Assembly (NCBI GenBank): GCA_022036555.1
Contig: CM039139.1
Location: forward strand, 1,973,514 to 2,037,513
Length of the DNA stretch: 64,000 nt
DNA from: Microstegium vimineum
Lineage: Eukaryota > Streptophyta > Magnoliopsida > Poales > Poaceae
Direction of reading: 5' to 3'
Made by a program: the position numbers and the translations under genes. The notes under the pieces were generated by a model. That model did not search any database. It was not told where the DNA came from and was given only the letters and a program-made list of their open reading frames with translations. Positions 60,150 through 64,000 of the stretch are shown piece by piece (within the stretch, counting starts at the first letter, position 1; each line of letters begins with the position of its first letter).

Positions 60150-61438
60150 CCCAAATTTTTACAATTTGGACTTTTTTTGAATTATTTTCACGTTTGGACC
60201 CCTGAAGGAACTATTCCTAGAAATGAACCCTGAGAGTCGGCGCCATGCCCCACGGCGCCGAGGTAACACAGCTCGGCGCCGAGCTTTGCGACCAGAACCA
60301 ACGTGGCAGCCGACGTGGCAGGAAGGTCGGCGCCGCGGAGCACGGCGCCGAGCTCGACGCCATAGATCACGACGCCGAGCTATGTAATACAGAAACACAT
60401 GTGCAATTCAGTTGGTCAAGCCTTGAGGTGTTGAGCCTTTGGTTGTTGGTTCAAATCCAGATCTATACATTTTACTATGTTTTTAAGCAATATGTTTTAT
60501 AGAATACATTTTGTTTATAATTATGAATTAATTTTAATTATAAGTAAGTATAATATTTTTATATGATGTATTTATTTAATTATAATTATGGAGTAACTAT
60601 TTATTTATTTATTTATTAGTTTATATATCTCGACTAAAATTTATTGATGGATAAAAATTTATTTCAAAATCAAAGCATTAGAACAACCAAACTCATTGTT
60701 TCAAACATCAAATAAAAAATAAATTATAAAACGGAATGTTACAAGAGCTTATAAAAATAAATTAAATAATTATTATTTTGAAATTAAATAAAAACAAATT
60801 ATAAAAAAGTAGTAAAAATTGTGTTGATTCATTACTTTGAACCCACGACCAAAGACTAAAACACCACATGGCTTGACCAACTGAACTACACATGTAGTTT
60901 TAAAGAAAACTAGAAACAAATATTAATTGTTCTATTTACAAAGGCTAGATATATAAACTAATAAATAAATAAATAGTTACTCCATAATTATAATTAAATA
61001 AATACATCATATAAAAATATTATACTTATTTATAATTAAAATTAATTCATAATTATAAACAAAATGTATTCTATAAAAAATATTGCTTAAAAACATAGTA
61101 AAATGTATAGATCTGGGTTCAAATCCATACCAAAGGCTCAACACCTCAAGCCTTGACCAATTGAACTGCACATGTGTTTCTATATTACATAGCTCGGCGC
61201 CGTGATCCATGGCGCCGAGCTCGGCGCCGTGCTCCGCGGCACCGACCTTCCTGCCACGTCGGTTCTGGTCGCAAAGCTCGGCGCCGTGGGACATGGCGCC
61301 GAGCTGTGTTACCTCGACGTCGTGGGGCATGGCGCCGGAGCATGGCGCCGACCCCAGGGTCCATTTCTGGGAATAGTTTCTCCAGGGTCCAAATGTGAAA
61401 ATATTTTAAAAAAAGGGTCAAATTGTGAAAATTTGGGA
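60150..61438. mobile_element. Long-inverted-repeat element, Mutator-like, with GGCGCCGAG motifs
   Basis: Arms of about 480 bp run inward from CCCAAATTTTTACAATTTGG and (right, inward) TCCCAAATTTTCACAATTTG to about 60640 and 60950. The 9 bp flanks ACACTACTG (60141-60149) and AAACTACTG (61439-61447) differ by one base. Each arm carries repeated GGCGCCGAGCT palindromes and a conserved CACATGTG...CAATTCAGTTGGTCAAGCC block. The loop of about 310 bp is AT-rich. No transposase. Confidence 0.75.
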
Positions 61439-61447
61439 AAACTACTG

Positions 61448-62177
61448 CAGCGAAAGCATCCGCCGCCTTTTCTTGTCTTCTCGCAGCGCCGGCGCTCTAC
61501 TCGGGATCACAGGGACGGCGTCAGCGGCTACCCCTTCCCGCCCTCGCCTCCGTCCTCCGCACACGGGTCGGCGACCCTGCGTACGCACCTCCCTCTCCGC
61601 TCCTGCCTCCGCTGGACCGTCGACGGCGCCCGGCCCCTGCGGCTGCCCTGCGCGCCGCGCGCTGCCGGCGGGGAGCGGGAGTCAGCAGCCGCTGCTCCAC
61701 CAAGGCGGTCGCGCCGCTTTGAGAGCGCTTATACCGCTTCCCTATCCGTCCGCTCAGTGCTTGCTGAAGCTTGCTCTTAGTTGCACTTTTAGATTTAAGG
61801 ATGATTCATCCAAAGTCCATCCTTTTTGTATGTGTTGCAAGTGGACCTAATTTTTATCCCTAAATTTGTATATAATATAAAAAACACACCAAATCATATA
61901 TGCGTGCGATCAACTTTGAAGTCTAATTGCTTCAAAGTCTATCCAAGCTTTAAATGTCGTTATATTTCGTGTGCATCCTTTTCGTCAATGAAATTTACAG
62001 AAGGGGGTTCCCCTCCTGTTTTGGTAAAAGTGTCAATGCTTTGGATTTTGAAGGCTCAATAAATTAAAATTGTGTTTATTTTCTAGTCAATTTGACTTCT
62101 ATTTTGGATATTTGACTAAAGCATGTTTGTTTAATCTGTACCATATAACCCATGATATGTTTGCTACCATTGAACAG
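61448..62177 (+). other. GC-rich leader and first intron of the next gene
   Basis: 61450-61770 is GC-rich with CCGCCG-type leader sequence; its long frame is interrupted and looks like 5' UTR. 61780-62177 is AT-rich and ends TTGAACAG, the acceptor of the first coding exon. Confidence 0.45.
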
Positions 62178-62184
62178 GACCATA

Positions 62185-63544
62185 ATGAAGGCATTCCATC
62201 AGACACCAGTAGTTGGCCATGCATTTACTTCCTGTCAAAAGCCATGTGTTTCCTTCAGCAGCAGACCTTATCACCAATCCTCACATCAGTATCAGCTTGT
62301 AGCTGGTAATGACACCTTTGTGCACAATAAAAAGTATAGAAGGCTAATGGTAACAGTTAGAAGCCTCTCAGGAATGCCCTATGAAAAGTTCCATGAATCA
62401 GTCTACAATCTATGCAAAGATTCTTCCTTAGAGTCACTGAAGATCATGCAGGTATTTTACGCATATCCTTTCTACTCAATTTTACGTCTTGGTTTACTTG
62501 TGATAAAATCTTCTTGACATTTTAGGTTGATTAGAAAGGGATCATCTTATGGACAACCCTTATCCATTCACTATAATATAATGTATACGAGGACCACTTT
62601 GACTTTCCTGCATTCCATTTCACTGATAATTCTATGAATTTGAATAAATCAATTGAATCGGCGTATTTTTGTATTTATAAAATGATCCATTAGGCGAGGA
62701 TTGTGACTTTTATGAAACAAACTAATTGTTTGCTTGTTGTGCTAGTAATAAAAAAGATTAATGTAAAGTGTCCAGTGTCCATCAGTCCATTTGTGAATGT
62801 CCGTCTTCGGTCGTGGTCGTTTTCACATGAGCTATAGTGCCGCTGTGTATTGTGTGGCAGGGGTTTGGGATTTCTTTTCAACCTGCGTGTGCGTGAGAAG
62901 GTCTTCTTCTTAATGCAATGCTCAGGGGTTGTCTTACACCCTGCGCCCGCAAGCAGAGTTTTTTTTTCCATCAGTCCATTTGACCTCAAAATACTTATTG
63001 TGATAAGAATAACCAGAATGCATGTATGTATATTTACTTTAGTATCTACACGGCTACATTATCTATCGTTCAAGGAACTAAAGATGTAAAGTTGATTATC
63101 TGACTTCTATCATAGTACTTTTATGGTGTTTATGGTCTCTTTTTGTTTCCTTAGCGTGTGGCATAACTGCTGCAATTGTAAATCTAGAAAATGGAAGTTG
63201 CAATTGTAAGTCTATATTGTTATTACTCAGGTCTCGGGAGTAACTCCAGAGTTTTTTTCACTGAATATGTAACAATTGATTCCACCAGAGATATACCCCA
63301 TGTAGTGGCATGTGTCTATTTAAGTATTTAGTCTTTCACTTCTACATATTTTGGCAAAAATACAGTATGAGTTTCTATATATTATAATGTGCACCATAAT
63401 ATTTGAAAGGCTGCAGAACAGAAGGTGTTGCCACAAGATATAGACGCTCAGTTTATCGAGTCCATTTTATTTGATAGAACACTCTACAAGTATGAAATTC
63501 TTGGCAGAATGGCTAGCACGGTAAGGATTACAAAGCAGAACATA

Positions 63545-63576
<32 letters not shown>

Positions 63577-64000
63577 TTGGATATTTGGGTCATTCACAAC
63601 TTCATATTTTCTATGAAATTGCTTCGTGTAGTTTGATCATGCTTATGTAATTTTTTGTTTTACTAATAATGTTGTCCTTTGATCAGTATGCTGCTGCTTC
63701 TTGCTCATGTGATTGGTTTACTGCTTTAGCATCTTTTGAATTATCTTCACTTCATTGTTGAAAGTCCCATATGCTATATATTTGAATAAAACAGTAATGT
63801 TGTTTGAAAGACTTGCTGTTGAATTTGTTTCTATGAACATTGTGTTTTTAAAAGAAGTACAGTGGTCAAAAGTTAGATTGACGTGAACTTTACGGCTTTT
63901 ACTTCACCGTCTCTAACAAATTCCTTGAGCTGAGGAGTATATTGACAAATATTTTTTTTGCTTTAGCTGGATCGTAATTGTGTTCCTCTCGTGGTTGACA
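62185..64000 (+). CDS. Unrecognised gene, 5' part, probably organelle-targeted
   Basis: Three phase-0 exons are visible: 62185-62451 (acceptor at 62176-62177), 63422-63520 and 63967 to the window edge. The protein starts MKAFHQTPVVGHAFTSCQKP and is Ser/His/Arg-rich for about 60 residues, a possible transit peptide. It continues LMVTVRSLSGMPYEKFHESV, CKDSSLESLKIMQ, KVLPQDIDAQFIESILFDRT and LYKYEILGRMAST, then LDRNCVPLVVD at the edge. Donors are GTATTT and GTAAGG. An upstream acceptor choice at 63416 would create a stop, which supports 63422. I cannot name the family. The gene continues past 64000. Confidence 0.65.
63547..63571. repeat. (CT)n microsatellite
   Basis: About 12 CT units in the intron after exon 63422-63520. 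Confidence 0.9.

Overview
This is nuclear DNA from a flowering plant, almost certainly a grass and probably a panicoid. Genes have short exons separated by GT/AG introns. Gene starts are GC-rich and intergenic DNA is AT-rich. The repeats are typical of grasses: Stowaway, Tourist, hAT-like and Mutator-type elements, an Au-type SINE, an L1 LINE, solo LTRs, and long inverted-repeat elements. There is no operon, rRNA gene or CRISPR array.

Layout. 1-1180 (+) holds the last three exons of a tRNA adenosine deaminase gene (TAD2-like). 2236-6365 (-) is a large coiled-coil protein gene whose main exon is split by a SINE. 6821-12659 (-) is a nearly full-length L1 LINE inserted just upstream of that gene. 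14539-14871 (-) is a small gene with a CAPTTHPGSFRC motif. 16243-18184 (+) is HINT1, intact. 19437-20405 is a Tourist-like element with GC-rich cargo. 20710-22943 (+) is a chloroplast AtpI/CGL160-like membrane protein gene. 23425-27731 (-) is a group A (AREB3/DPBF-like) bZIP gene with a 3.4 kb intron full of transposons. 31184-32956 (-) is a dead zinc-knuckle retroelement ORF. 33.1-36.4 kb holds Helitron-like termini and a fold-back element. 37371-40030 (+) is an ELMO-domain gene with an apparent one-base deletion. 41-48.4 kb contains at least one weak minus-strand transcription unit. 48.7-61.4 kb is a transposon cluster: two solo LTRs, LINE fragments, two Mutator-type inverted-repeat elements and several MITEs. 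62185-64000 (+) is the 5' part of a gene I do not recognise.

The genes are unrelated housekeeping and regulatory genes (tRNA editing, nucleotide hydrolysis, chloroplast ATP synthase-related, ABA-type transcription, ELMO signalling). They do not form a pathway. The strongest findings concern transposon history: a SINE with a perfect 19 bp target duplication inside a coding exon, an L1 with a recognisable target duplication in the same gene's promoter region, and a solo LTR that, once removed, restores the reading frame of the older LINE it entered. Two other genes need exactly one extra base to read through. That is either real damage or an assembly indel. I saw no clear evidence of an entirely new biological system.
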